From Woeseiaceae bacterium (GTDB lineage: Bacteria > Pseudomonadota > Gammaproteobacteria > Steroidobacterales > Woeseiaceae), in contig WTCH01000009.1 in NCBI GenBank assembly GCA_013138675.1, positions 1 to 20,842 of the forward strand: 20,842 nt of DNA, in the 5' to 3' direction. The notes beneath the pieces were generated by a model, which did not search any database, was not told the origin of the DNA, and was given only the letters and a program-made list of their open reading frames with translations. The translations under genes were made by a program, and so were the position numbers. The first letter of the stretch is position 1; every line of letters starts with the position of its first letter. Below are positions 6,350 to 14,540 of this stretch, in pieces.

Positions 6350-7279
6350 ATGACCAAACCCAGAATCATCTTTGCCGGAACACCGGAGTTTGCCGTAGCG
6401 TCTCTTAAAGCGCTTGTCGACGCCGGGCACAAGCCGTGCGCCGTGCTGACGCAACCCGATCGTCCGGCCGGCCGCGGCAAGAAATTGGCGGCGAGCCCGG
6501 TCAAGCACTACGCGCTCGAGCAGGACATCCCGGTGTTGCAGCCGCCGACCCTGCGCGACGCCGATACTGTGGCCGAGCTCAAAGCGTTGCAACCCGACAT
6601 CATGATCGTTGCTGCTTACGGCCTGATTCTGCCGCAGGCAGTGCTCGACATTCCGCGAGCTGGCTGTCTCAACGTTCACGCATCGCTGCTGCCGCGCTGG
6701 CGCGGCGCCGCACCCATCCAGGCAGTGATTCTCGCCGGAGACGAGCGGTCCGGTGTTTGCCTGATGGCGATGGAGGCGGGTCTCGACACGGGAGCTGTTT
6801 TTGCCTGCGATGCGTTTGATATTGGCAAGCACGAAACCGCGGGTGAACTGCATGACCGGCTCGCGGATGCCGGTGGCGCATTACTCGCCGGGCATCTTGA
6901 TGCGATCGTTGACGGCTCACTCACTGCGACCCCGCAGCTAGATGAGCTTGCGACCTATGCCCCGAAGATCAGATCTGCCGATGCCGAGCTCGACTGGCAG
7001 CAGCCCGCTGTCGATCTTGAGCGCAAGGTCCGGGCTTACAACCCTGTCCCGGGCGCATGGTTCATGCTGGGCGACGAACGTGTGAAATGCTGGCAGGCGC
7101 GAAACGCGGCCGGCGTGGATGCACCGCCGGGGACCGTGCTGGCTGCCGGCCCCGACGGCATCGACGTGTCTTGCGGCGACGGTGTCTTGAAGCTCGAGTC
7201 ACTACAACGACCGGGCAAGCGCAGCGTGACGTCGGCAGAACTCGCAACCCAGATAGACCTGACTGGCCGCCGGTTGTGA
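6350..7279 (+). CDS. fmt: Methionyl-tRNA formyltransferase
   Basis: Transfers a formyl group from 10-formyltetrahydrofolate to initiator Met-tRNA. The 309-residue protein has the formyltransferase Rossmann domain starting RIIFAGTPEFA; the catalytic set is N108 and H110 (LNVHASLLPRWRGAAPIQ region) and D146 in GLDTGAV, within two residues of the E. coli numbering (N106, H108, D144). The C-terminal OB-like domain starts around residue 205 and carries RAYNPVPGAWF. The ATG at 6350 agrees with the family start but has no recognisable Shine-Dalgarno; the REPIN hairpin ends 12 nt before it, so initiation may depend on how that RNA folds. The TGA stop overlaps the GTG start of rsmB by 4 nt (GTGA), indicating translational coupling. 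Confidence 0.98.
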   Translation: MTKPRIIFAGTPEFAVASLKALVDAGHKPCAVLTQPDRPAGRGKKLAASPVKHYALEQDIPVLQPPTLRDADTVAELKALQPDIMIVAAYGLILPQAVLDIPRAGCLNVHASLLPRWRGAAPIQAVILAGDERSGVCLMAMEAGLDTGAVFACDAFDIGKHETAGELHDRLADAGGALLAGHLDAIVDGSLTATPQLDELATYAPKIRSADAELDWQQPAVDLERKVRAYNPVPGAWFMLGDERVKCWQARNAAGVDAPPGTVLAAGPDGIDVSCGDGVLKLESLQRPGKRSVTSAELATQIDLTGRRL

Positions 7280-8604
7280 GCGGCGTCAATAAGGGGGCGA
7301 GGCTGCGGGCTATAGCAGCCGAAGTTGTTAACGATGTCGTTAACGTTGGGCGGTCACTCGATGCTGCGCTGGCGAAGAATGAAAAACAGGTGGCCGTGGA
7401 TGACCTATCACTGCTGCGCCTTCTTTGTTACGGCACCTTGCGTCATCACTGGCGCCTGACGTACTACGTGGGCACGCTTCTCGATCGGCCATTGAAGGCG
7501 CGCGACAGTGTGATCACAGAATTGCTGGCAATTGGCCTCTATCAACTCAACGACACGCGTATCCCGGATCATGCGGTTGTGTCGCAGACAGTTGAGGCGG
7601 CCCGGCAATTGCGGCGCCCGAAACTCGCGCCGTTGGTCAACGCGATATTAAGAAGAGCGTTGCGCGACCGGATTTTCGAGAACGAACCGTCTGATGAGAG
7701 CGCTGTGCATGATCATCCCGTATGGGTCCTTGATGCGCTCATGGCGGACTGGCCGGAAGACTGGCGTGAAATTGTCGCCGCTAACAACGCCAGGGCTCCG
7801 ATGTGGCTGCGCGTAAATCCGGCCTGCGGCACGGCGGCGGATTATCAGATACGGCTTGAGGAAGACGGAATCGAAAGCGAGCTGTTAGAGGGAGCAGCAC
7901 AGGCTGTGCGACTCGTGGATCCGCAGCCGGTTGAAGCATTGCCAGGTTTTGGCGCAGGGCACGTGTCCGTGCAGGATGCAGCGGCCCAGCTGGCGGCCCC
8001 GTGCTTACTCGACGGTGTAAGCGGTCGGGTTCTGGATGCCTGTGCCGCGCCAGGTGGCAAAACCGGACACCTGTTCGAGGTAGCGGGCGGCCAGATTGAA
8101 GTTACCGCGGTCGATATCAGCAGTGCACGATTGGTGTCGGTCCGCGAGAACCTCGATCGGCTCGGTTTTAATGCAACCCTTATCGCCGCCGACGCATCGA
8201 AACCTAGTGAGTGGTGGGACGGTGAGCCGTTCAACGCCATCCTGCTCGATGCCCCATGTTCGGCGAGTGGCGTGATACGACGCCATCCGGATATCAAGCA
8301 TTTGCGCCGCGCTACGGACATTCCGGAGCTGGCGCGGCTGCAGGCAAGCCTGCTTGACACCCTGTGGCCGTTGCTGGCAACGGGTGGGCGCCTGCTGTAC
8401 GTGACCTGCTCCGTGCTGGATGCAGAGAATGATGGGGTGGTTGCACGGTTCCTCAAAGCGACCGAAGACGCCCGGGAAGACGACATGTTGCAAAATAACA
8501 ACATCCGCGATCTAATGCGGGACAAGGCCTGCGGTCACCAGATTCTGCCGGGAACGGCGGGGCTGGATGGCTTTTATTACGCAGGGCTGAAGAAGGTCTC
8601 CTGA
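7276..8604 (+). CDS. rsmB: 16S rRNA (cytosine-967-C5) methyltransferase
   Basis: RsmB (Sun/Fmu) methylates C967 of 16S rRNA using S-adenosylmethionine. With the GTG at 7276 the protein has 442 residues (E. coli 429). The N-terminal NusB-like helical domain spans about 5-140, and the Rossmann methyltransferase domain carries motif I DACAAPGGKTGH (254-265), motif IV LDAPCSASGV with C328, and motif VI YVTCSVLDAEN with the catalytic C378. The frame stays open 219 nt further upstream inside fmt, but that translation is low-complexity and Arg-rich, unlike the family. The GTG overlaps the fmt TGA in a GTGA junction, the usual coupled start. The DUF4390 gene begins 8 nt after the stop. The context def-fmt-rsmB is the standard gammaproteobacterial order. 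Confidence 0.96.
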   Translation: MSGVNKGARLRAIAAEVVNDVVNVGRSLDAALAKNEKQVAVDDLSLLRLLCYGTLRHHWRLTYYVGTLLDRPLKARDSVITELLAIGLYQLNDTRIPDHAVVSQTVEAARQLRRPKLAPLVNAILRRALRDRIFENEPSDESAVHDHPVWVLDALMADWPEDWREIVAANNARAPMWLRVNPACGTAADYQIRLEEDGIESELLEGAAQAVRLVDPQPVEALPGFGAGHVSVQDAAAQLAAPCLLDGVSGRVLDACAAPGGKTGHLFEVAGGQIEVTAVDISSARLVSVRENLDRLGFNATLIAADASKPSEWWDGEPFNAILLDAPCSASGVIRRHPDIKHLRRATDIPELARLQASLLDTLWPLLATGGRLLYVTCSVLDAENDGVVARFLKATEDAREDDMLQNNNIRDLMRDKACGHQILPGTAGLDGFYYAGLKKVS

Positions 8605-8612
8605 GAAAAACC

Positions 8613-9218
8613 ATGTCACGTGCACCCGTCATCAGATCAGCCAGGCTAGCGGCGCTTTGCGCCGGCTTTGTCATGCTTGCCGGATTGGTGATGCAACCGG
8701 GCCTGGCGCAGGACGGTCTGGAGCGAGCCGGTTATTTTGAAGTTCGATCGGCATCGACCCGGCAGGTTGGGGGTGTCCACACGCTTGATGCGCGTTTGCA
8801 GCTCGTTCTGAGCAGTGAAGCGCTTGAGGCATTGTCGAGTGGTGTTCCGTTAACGATCGAACTGCAACTCGAAGTGATTCGAATACGGCGTTTCGTTTGG
8901 GACGACGCCGAGGCGAAACTCGCGCTTCGATATGAGCTTCAGTATCGACCCCTCAGTCAACGTTACTTAGTCAGAAATCTGAACAGTGGTGACCAGGATT
9001 CCTTCGCAACTCTCTACTCCGCGCTGAATAACCTCGGCCGGGTGCAGGGGCTGCCTGTGATTGACGATGCACTGCTGGAATACAGCAAAAATTACCGTGT
9101 CCGGCTGCGCGCAATGCTCAACACACAGCAATACTCCGCGCCACTTCGGCTGTTGTTGTTTTGGCGCGATGAGTGGCAATTACAAAGCGAATGGTTTGAA
9201 TGGTTGCTCGAACGCTAA
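8613..9218 (+). CDS. DUF4390 exported protein
   Basis: A 201-residue protein with a signal peptide or N-terminal anchor: basic start (RSARLAAL), hydrophobic CAGFVMLAGLVM, and a likely cleavage after LAQ near residue 33. The mature part alternates charged and hydrophobic residues like a beta-rich fold (LQLEVIRIRRFVWDD, LRYELQYRPLSQRYLV), and ends WRDEWQLQSEWFEWLLER. This matches the DUF4390 family, regularly found between rsmB and an NtrY-like kinase in gammaproteobacteria; its function is unknown. The last 19 nt overlap the ntrY start, so the two are probably co-translated, and the protein may feed a signal to the kinase. That link is inferred from gene order only. Confidence 0.8.
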   Translation: MSRAPVIRSARLAALCAGFVMLAGLVMQPGLAQDGLERAGYFEVRSASTRQVGGVHTLDARLQLVLSSEALEALSSGVPLTIELQLEVIRIRRFVWDDAEAKLALRYELQYRPLSQRYLVRNLNSGDQDSFATLYSALNNLGRVQGLPVIDDALLEYSKNYRVRLRAMLNTQQYSAPLRLLLFWRDEWQLQSEWFEWLLER

Positions 9219-11422
9219 AAAGAGCCTCATACACGATTCTTGCGGCGACCGGCGTCGGCCTCGTCCTGGTCGCGTTGTTCCTGCTTAGCCGCACCGCACA
9301 AAACTCTGACGACTTCGATCGGCTGCACAACGTCATACTCGCGATCAATATCGCGGGCGTAATTGTTCTGTTCGTCTTCCTGGTCGGTAATCTCGCGCGA
9401 CTGCTCAAGGAATACCGAACACACGTGCCGGGTGCCAAGCTCAAAGCGCGCATCGTGGGCATGTTCGTCGGCCTTGCGGTGCTGCCGTTGCTCGTGGTCT
9501 TCTATTTCTCGATACAGTTTATCAATCGCGGCATCGACACCTGGTTTAGTGCTGACGTCGGGGAAGGACTCGAAAATGCGCTTGCGCTGAGTCGTGCTGC
9601 CCTAGAAATGCAGATGCGCCAGCACCTGTACGCGACGCAACAGATTTCGCAGCGCCTCGGTGATGTTAGCGAGCGCCAACTGATTTTCGAACTCAGCATG
9701 TTACGTCGCGAAAGTGGTGCGAGCGAGATCACGATCTACGGCAGTAACAATCAGATCCTGGCGACGAGCTCGGACAGTTCGGCTGGCGCCCTGCCGCGAC
9801 CACTCGCCGAGGAAGTTCTGCTGCAGACGCAGCAGGATCGACCATACGTTTCCCTCGATCCTGACGATTTCGAGATTCGTACCGCTGTGACGTTTTCTTA
9901 TCGAGGGCGCGGCGAACCGATCGGTGTATTGCAGGCACATTTCCCGGTTACCGAACGGCTGGCGCGCATGGCCCAGAGCGTCGAACGCTCTTACAACGAA
10001 TACCAGGAACTCGTATTTCTGCGCGCGCCACTGAAGAGCACCTTCTCGCTGACCCTGACTGTCGTGTTGATGCTCAGCCTTCTCGCCGCAATCTACGGGG
10101 CCTTCATTTTGTCGCGCAGGCTTGTCCAGCCTATCCAGGATCTTGTCGCTGGCACGAGAGCGGTTGCTGAAGGTGATTTCAGTACGCGCCTGCCCACGCC
10201 AACACGCGACGAGATTGGATTCCTGATCAGTTCGTTCAACGACATGACGCAGCGACTCGCTTCCGCTCGCCGTGAAGCAAGCTTGTCGCAGGCGCTGGTA
10301 GAGGCAGAGCGCGCAAACCTGGAAGTGATACTGGCGCGGTTGTCGACGGGCGTACTCGCGCTCGAGAACGACATGCGCATCCGCACAGCGAACCAGGCGT
10401 CCGGCGCCATACTTGGTGTCGACCTCGAACATCGCTCGGGCGAGCTCCTGGCAGACGTCGCCAAGGGCCGTCCGCTACTCGAGCAGTTTCTTGACGTTGC
10501 CCAGGTGCATCTCGGTGCAGGGGAAACAGATTGGCGCGAGCAAATCGTACTGCGTGGCGAAGTGGGCCGCAGGGTGCTGACTTGCGCGTGCACGACGTTG
10601 CCCGGTGACGAAAGTCACGCTGCAGGCTACGTCATCGTATTTGATGACATCACGGCGCTATTGCAGGCGCAGCGCGACGCAGCCTGGGGTGAAGTCGCCC
10701 GCAGGCTTGCCCACGAAATCAAGAATCCACTGACACCTATTCAGCTATCCGCCGAACGCATGCGTCGCAAATACCTCGATTCCATGTCGGAGGATGAAGG
10801 ACAGATTCTTGATCGTGCAACGCACACGATCGTGCAGCAGGTCGAGGCAATGAAAGAAATGGTTAACGCCTTCAGCGACTATGCGCGTGCGCCGGATATC
10901 GAGGTCGGAACTTTCGATATGGACAAGCTCGTGCACGAGGTAGTGGATCTGTATCGCGCACAGGAAAGTGGTATCGACATCACACTGATGTCGGACCCAT
11001 CGATGCCGGTGGTCGAGGCCGACATCGGCCGTGTACGGCAGATCCTTCACAACCTTGTTCGCAATGCGACCGAGGCGCTTGAGAATACGCGCGATGGTCG
11101 AATTGACGTCCATGTAAGTGTCGCGGAAATCGATGGCATAAATTTCGTGCAAATCAAAGTCGAGGACAACGGGCCGGGCTTCGACGAAGGCTCGATCAGC
11201 CAGGTGTTCGACCCATACGTGACCACGAAGCCAAAAGGAACAGGCCTCGGACTGGCAATCGTCAAGAAGCTTGTAGAGGAACACATCGGCTCGATCCGGG
11301 CCTACAACCATGCAGAAGGTGGCGCAGTGATTAGTATTCGATTGCCGCTCAATGAAGCAGCACGTGGGGCGATTATTGCCAGTTCACCAAGGCGCGCGGA
11401 GAAAAGGAGGGAGGGAGCATGA
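9200..11422 (+). CDS. NtrY-like membrane sensor histidine kinase
   Basis: A 740-residue histidine kinase. Hydrophobic segments near 11-31, 49-67, 84-106 and 281-305 suggest four membrane spans, with a periplasmic or extracytoplasmic sensor between the third and fourth. Then come HAMP (about 300-357, with DEIGFLISSFNDM), a PAS-like domain (about 370-485), the dimerisation and phosphoacceptor box with H505 in RRLAHEIKNPLTP, and the ATPase domain: N-box NLVRNATEAL (N618/N622), G1 DNGPG at 656-660 and G2 GTGLGLA at 680-686. All catalytic motifs are intact. Topology and order match NtrY, known in alphaproteobacteria for nitrogen and redox/envelope control; the signal here is unknown. It starts inside the end of the DUF4390 gene and its TGA overlaps the next gene's ATG (ATGA), so the pair with the response regulator is certain to be coupled. 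Confidence 0.92.
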   Translation: MVARTLKRASYTILAATGVGLVLVALFLLSRTAQNSDDFDRLHNVILAINIAGVIVLFVFLVGNLARLLKEYRTHVPGAKLKARIVGMFVGLAVLPLLVVFYFSIQFINRGIDTWFSADVGEGLENALALSRAALEMQMRQHLYATQQISQRLGDVSERQLIFELSMLRRESGASEITIYGSNNQILATSSDSSAGALPRPLAEEVLLQTQQDRPYVSLDPDDFEIRTAVTFSYRGRGEPIGVLQAHFPVTERLARMAQSVERSYNEYQELVFLRAPLKSTFSLTLTVVLMLSLLAAIYGAFILSRRLVQPIQDLVAGTRAVAEGDFSTRLPTPTRDEIGFLISSFNDMTQRLASARREASLSQALVEAERANLEVILARLSTGVLALENDMRIRTANQASGAILGVDLEHRSGELLADVAKGRPLLEQFLDVAQVHLGAGETDWREQIVLRGEVGRRVLTCACTTLPGDESHAAGYVIVFDDITALLQAQRDAAWGEVARRLAHEIKNPLTPIQLSAERMRRKYLDSMSEDEGQILDRATHTIVQQVEAMKEMVNAFSDYARAPDIEVGTFDMDKLVHEVVDLYRAQESGIDITLMSDPSMPVVEADIGRVRQILHNLVRNATEALENTRDGRIDVHVSVAEIDGINFVQIKVEDNGPGFDEGSISQVFDPYVTTKPKGTGLGLAIVKKLVEEHIGSIRAYNHAEGGAVISIRLPLNEAARGAIIASSPRRAEKRREGA

Positions 11423-12780
11423 GAACATCTCATGTGTTGGTCGTCGATGACGAGGCCGATATCCGGGCTCTAATTCAGGAAATTCTGACCGACGAAGGCT
11501 ACAAGGTAACGGTTGCGGCAGATGCCGCGCAGGCACGCTCGGCGCGAGCAGAAACCAAGTTCGACATTATTCTGCTTGATATCTGGATGCCCGATACGGA
11601 TGGCATCACGTTGTTGCGCGAATGGTCGGACGGCGGCGATCTGAGCTGCCCGGTCGTCATTATGTCGGGGCACGGCACCGTTGATACCGCCGTTGAGGCG
11701 ACGAGGCTCGGGGCGTTCGATTTCGTCGAAAAACCACTATCGCTTGCCAAGCTCTTGCGCACGGTTGAAGCAGCGCTTGAGTCCGCGACCAAACAGGCAG
11801 GTGGCACACGCAGCATGTTGCCACCGTTGTTGGCGCCGGTTGGGCGCAGCAAGCTGATGCTGGCGCTAAGGGAGAAAGTGCAGCAATACGCCGAACACGA
11901 CCAGTTCGTGCTGTTAAGCGGTGAGCCGGGCACTGGGCGTGGTGCCTTCGCGCGCTACCTGCACGCGCTGAGTCGGCGAGCTGACCTACCACTGATCAGT
12001 GTGACGGCAGCATCGTTAACAGAGGGAAATGCCGAGGAGCAACTTTTTGGCCTGGAGGCCGGAGGGCAAGCCGGTGCCATTGAGCGGGCTGGCAAGGGCA
12101 CGCTGGTCATCGATGATCTTTCGGACCTCAATGCAACGGCGCAGAAAATGCTGCTTGCAGCTATCGAAGATCGCTCATACCGCCGCGTGAATGGGCACGA
12201 GAACATAAAGCTTGAGGCGCGGATTGTCGCGACAGTCGGCGTCGACTATGAGCTGCTTGTCGAGCGGGGCGCTTTGCGCCGCGATCTCGTTGCGCATCTG
12301 TCGGTCCTGAGTCTCAAAGTACCCCCGCTTCGCGAATACTCGGAAGATGTTCCGGAGCTGCTCGCCCACTATGTTGACAAACTCGTGGATGCTGAAGGCC
12401 TGACGTTTCGACGCTTCAGCGTTGCGGCACAGAACCGGCTACGCAATTATCCCTGGCCAGATAATGTGCGCGAGCTCAAGAACCTGGTTCGACGCCTGCT
12501 GCTGATCGGCTCCGACGATGACATTTCGCTCGAGGAAGTGGAAGAAGAGATCAGCTCAGGTGCACCCGTTGACGAACCGCTCGTCAAGCAGGACCTGTTG
12601 TCATTGCCGCTACGCGAAGCACGCGAACAATTCGAACGTGCTTACCTGCAGCAACAGCTGGTGTTATGCGATGGCAAGGTAGGACAGCTGGCAAAGCGCG
12701 TTGGCATGGAGCGAACGCATCTGTATCGAAAGCTGAGGTCGCTGGGCGTCGACTTCAAATCAATCACGGCCGAGGACTAG
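11419..12780 (+). CDS. NtrX-like response regulator with degenerate AAA+ domain
   Basis: A 453-residue regulator. The receiver domain (1-120) is intact: D10/D11, phosphoacceptor D54 in LLDIWMPD, S83 and K105. The central AAA+ region (about 140-380) has NtrC-family architecture but not its key residues. Walker A reads GEPGTGRG (168-175), with R174 replacing the catalytic lysine and no following Ser/Thr; Walker B reads LVIDDL with Asp for the usual Glu; and GAFTGA, which contacts sigma-54, is GGQAGA (215-220). The C-terminal Fis-type helix-turn-helix (about 395-446, GKVGQLAKRVGMERTHLYRKL) is intact. It should still dimerise and bind DNA when phosphorylated by the NtrY-like kinase, but probably does not hydrolyse ATP or activate sigma-54 promoters. 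The gene is convergent with the CapA-like gene and overlaps its 3' end by 17 bp. Confidence 0.9.
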   Translation: MRTSHVLVVDDEADIRALIQEILTDEGYKVTVAADAAQARSARAETKFDIILLDIWMPDTDGITLLREWSDGGDLSCPVVIMSGHGTVDTAVEATRLGAFDFVEKPLSLAKLLRTVEAALESATKQAGGTRSMLPPLLAPVGRSKLMLALREKVQQYAEHDQFVLLSGEPGTGRGAFARYLHALSRRADLPLISVTAASLTEGNAEEQLFGLEAGGQAGAIERAGKGTLVIDDLSDLNATAQKMLLAAIEDRSYRRVNGHENIKLEARIVATVGVDYELLVERGALRRDLVAHLSVLSLKVPPLREYSEDVPELLAHYVDKLVDAEGLTFRRFSVAAQNRLRNYPWPDNVRELKNLVRRLLLIGSDDDISLEEVEEEISSGAPVDEPLVKQDLLSLPLREAREQFERAYLQQQLVLCDGKVGQLAKRVGMERTHLYRKLRSLGVDFKSITAED

Positions 12781-13966
12781 CACCGCTCCAGACGTCGATT
12801 AACAAAGGCGTAAATCGACCGTCTTCAGTGAACGTCAGGCCGGGTTTTTTAAAATCTTCAGCGGTGAGGCCGCGGATCATTTTGAAAGCGCGCTGCTGGT
12901 CGTCAATGCTCGGGCCGGCCGGGCGTATTTGTACTGTTGATACGATTTCGCCTTCTACAAACCGACCTTCGCCATCGAGCGTCGTGAAAAGGATCGGTGC
13001 GATGCCCTTGATGCCTGCGACACTGATGCCGTAATAGGTCGCAAAGTTGCCGAGACTGTAGGCAATTAGCCTGTCCTTGTAGCGTTCCATAGCGCGCACG
13101 ACGTGTGGGCCGTGACCGATCACGAGGTCGGCGCCCGCGTCGACAACCATGCGTGCAAACATCACAACGTCGCCACGAGGTTCTCCATAATATTCCTCTT
13201 CGGCAAACGGCAGGTTCGTGACATCAGCGCCTTCAGCGCCGCCGTGAAAGGTCACCATGACAATGTCATGGGTCTCAGCAAATTCAGTAACCGTCGCTTC
13301 CGCCAGTTCGTAGTCGAGCAACATATTCGACTCCCTGGTGACGGCGTACGCGAGCACCGCGATCTTCAGGCCGTTCACCTCGAAGCTCGCAAAGTCGCCT
13401 TCGCGACCCGAATGATCAATACCGACGCCAGCCAGCGCATCCATCGTCGACGTGCGGCCTTCCTCGCCAAAGTCGCGGGCATGATTATTGGCGAGGCTCA
13501 TGACATCGAAACCGGCTGCGCGGAAATAGTCCGCATAGCGGGTTGGTGATCGGAACAGGTAGCACGCATTCGGGTTACTGCATTTCTTGGCGGGCTCACC
13601 GCCATCCACGAGCACGCCCTCGAGATTGCCGAACGTGATGTCGGCCGATGACAGGGCTGGCGTAACGGCTTCGAGAAAACTGACGCCATCATCATCAGGC
13701 AAGTGGTTTTCCGGAAAGTCCGTACCGATCATCATGTCGCCAACCGACGCGATCGTAATTCTCAACCCACTCTTGTCCGGCTCCGCAGGCTTGGCAGGAA
13801 CGTCGGGCCTGGCGGGCACGGCAGGCTCGGGTGCAGCGGCCGCAACGGGCTCAGGCGCGGGCTGAGACTCCTCGAGCGGCGCACTTGCGCAGCCTGCCAG
13901 GCTGGCAAGCACAGCGACGGCGAAATATTTCGTCGCGCCGTCGAAATATTTCGTCGCGTCAGTCAC
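12764..13966 (-). CDS. CapA family (PGA_cap) metallophosphoesterase-like lipoprotein
   Basis: With the GTG at 13966 the protein has 400 residues. A lipoprotein signal ends at VLASLAGC (C26), followed by a Pro/Ala/Glu-rich spacer (about 30-65) and a CapA-like calcineurin fold. It shows GDMMIG (76-81), GNLEG (113-117), LANNHARDFG (158-167) and GHGPHVVRAMERY with SLGNF near the end. CapA is the poly-gamma-glutamate synthesis protein of Bacillus, but isolated CapA-like lipoproteins in proteobacteria have unknown substrates, and no capB/capC is present here. The GTG overlaps the SPOR gene's stop by 8 nt; the frame runs further upstream to 14083, but that would lie inside the SPOR gene and destroy the signal peptide. 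The first 17 codons carry a 21-nt duplication (ATKYFDG / ATKYFAV). Its stop lies within the ntrX-like gene on the other strand. Confidence 0.85.
   Translation of the reverse strand: MTDATKYFDGATKYFAVAVLASLAGCASAPLEESQPAPEPVAAAAPEPAVPARPDVPAKPAEPDKSGLRITIASVGDMMIGTDFPENHLPDDDGVSFLEAVTPALSSADITFGNLEGVLVDGGEPAKKCSNPNACYLFRSPTRYADYFRAAGFDVMSLANNHARDFGEEGRTSTMDALAGVGIDHSGREGDFASFEVNGLKIAVLAYAVTRESNMLLDYELAEATVTEFAETHDIVMVTFHGGAEGADVTNLPFAEEEYYGEPRGDVVMFARMVVDAGADLVIGHGPHVVRAMERYKDRLIAYSLGNFATYYGISVAGIKGIAPILFTTLDGEGRFVEGEIVSTVQIRPAGPSIDDQQRAFKMIRGLTAEDFKKPGLTFTEDGRFTPLLIDVWSGASPRP
13921..13958. repeat. Two 17-bp direct repeats, each with a 12-bp perfect palindrome, 21 bp apart
   Basis: CGAAATATTTCGTCGCG occurs at 13921-13937 and 13942-13958. 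Its first 12 bases are a perfect palindrome. The period is 21 bp: seven codons of the CapA-like protein and also two DNA turns. The repeat lies just inside the CapA-like start and ends within the last bases before the SPOR stop. It may be a recent in-frame tandem duplication, a double operator site, or both. Confidence 0.75.
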
Positions 13967-14540
13967 CGAGCCGTATACGAAGCACATCAATCTTGGCCGT
14001 ACGCAGCCGGCTGCGCAGCATGTTGAGCCTGTCGAGGTCGGAGATCGGGCCGATGCGCACGCGATGATAGGTTCTGTCATCAATTGTTACTCGCTGGATC
14101 TGCGACTCGATGCCGTGCAACGCGAGTTCCGCTCGCCGGCGGTCGGCGTCGTTATAGGCGGAAAAGGAGCCTGCCTGCAGTACATAGAGTCCCGGCTCCA
14201 GAACAGCCTGTGGTGCGACGTCGACTTCGACATCCGGTTCCTGCTCGGGAATGATGACTTCGAAGTTCGGCAGCATGTCGTAAAACGTGAAGCGCTTTTC
14301 TTCGGGTTCTGCCGGTGCTTCTTCTGCCACGGCTTCGTCGTTGTCATCCATAGCGCCTTGCAGGCTTGCTGGCTGCGGCACGGCTGCGGCAACCACCGGT
14401 GTTGGCTTGGTGTCTTTCACGTAGATGGCGAACGCGACAGACAGCCCGAGCGATAGCCCGAACAGCATCCATAGCCAGCCCGGATACTCCTGCTTCTTCT
14501 TTCGCGAACGGGACGAGCGGCGACGCTTGCGTTTTGCCAT
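13959..14540 (-). CDS. FtsN-like SPOR-domain membrane protein
   Basis: A 193-residue bitopic inner-membrane protein: a very basic cytoplasmic N-terminus (KRKRRRSSRSRKKK, 3-16), one membrane span (about 21-40), an acidic Pro/Ala/Glu periplasmic linker that includes FYDMLPNFEVIIPE (86-99), and a C-terminal SPOR domain (about 117-190, GLYVLQAGSFSAYNDADRRR). SPOR domains bind denuded glycan strands at the division septum. The same layout and position after argS is common in gammaproteobacteria, where the gene is annotated as a SPOR-domain or FtsN-type division protein. FtsN identity itself is not proven, since other SPOR proteins share this design. Its ATG shares one base with the argS stop (TAATG), so the two are translationally coupled, and it overlaps the CapA-like gene by 8 nt. 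Confidence 0.9.
   Translation of the reverse strand: MAKRKRRRSSRSRKKKQEYPGWLWMLFGLSLGLSVAFAIYVKDTKPTPVVAAAVPQPASLQGAMDDNDEAVAEEAPAEPEEKRFTFYDMLPNFEVIIPEQEPDVEVDVAPQAVLEPGLYVLQAGSFSAYNDADRRRAELALHGIESQIQRVTIDDRTYHRVRIGPISDLDRLNMLRSRLRTAKIDVLRIRLGD

Noticed and set aside
6212..6853. 213-codon minus-strand frame opposite def/fmt
   Set aside because: It spans the end of def, the REPIN and the first half of fmt; its composition is that of an antisense shadow and no family is recognisable.
7057..7275. 73 extra N-terminal codons for rsmB
   Set aside because: They lie inside fmt, translate to an Arg-rich sequence unlike the NusB-like domain, and the GTG at the fmt stop gives the normal family length.
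9701..10432. 243-codon minus-strand frame opposite the kinase gene
   Set aside because: Antisense to the HAMP/PAS coding region of an intact kinase, with no start signal or family match.
12781..12860. Possible terminator between the NtrX-like and CapA-like genes (run of T near 12845)
   Set aside because: The T tract (ttttttaaaa) lies within CapA-like coding sequence and no preceding GC-rich stem was found.
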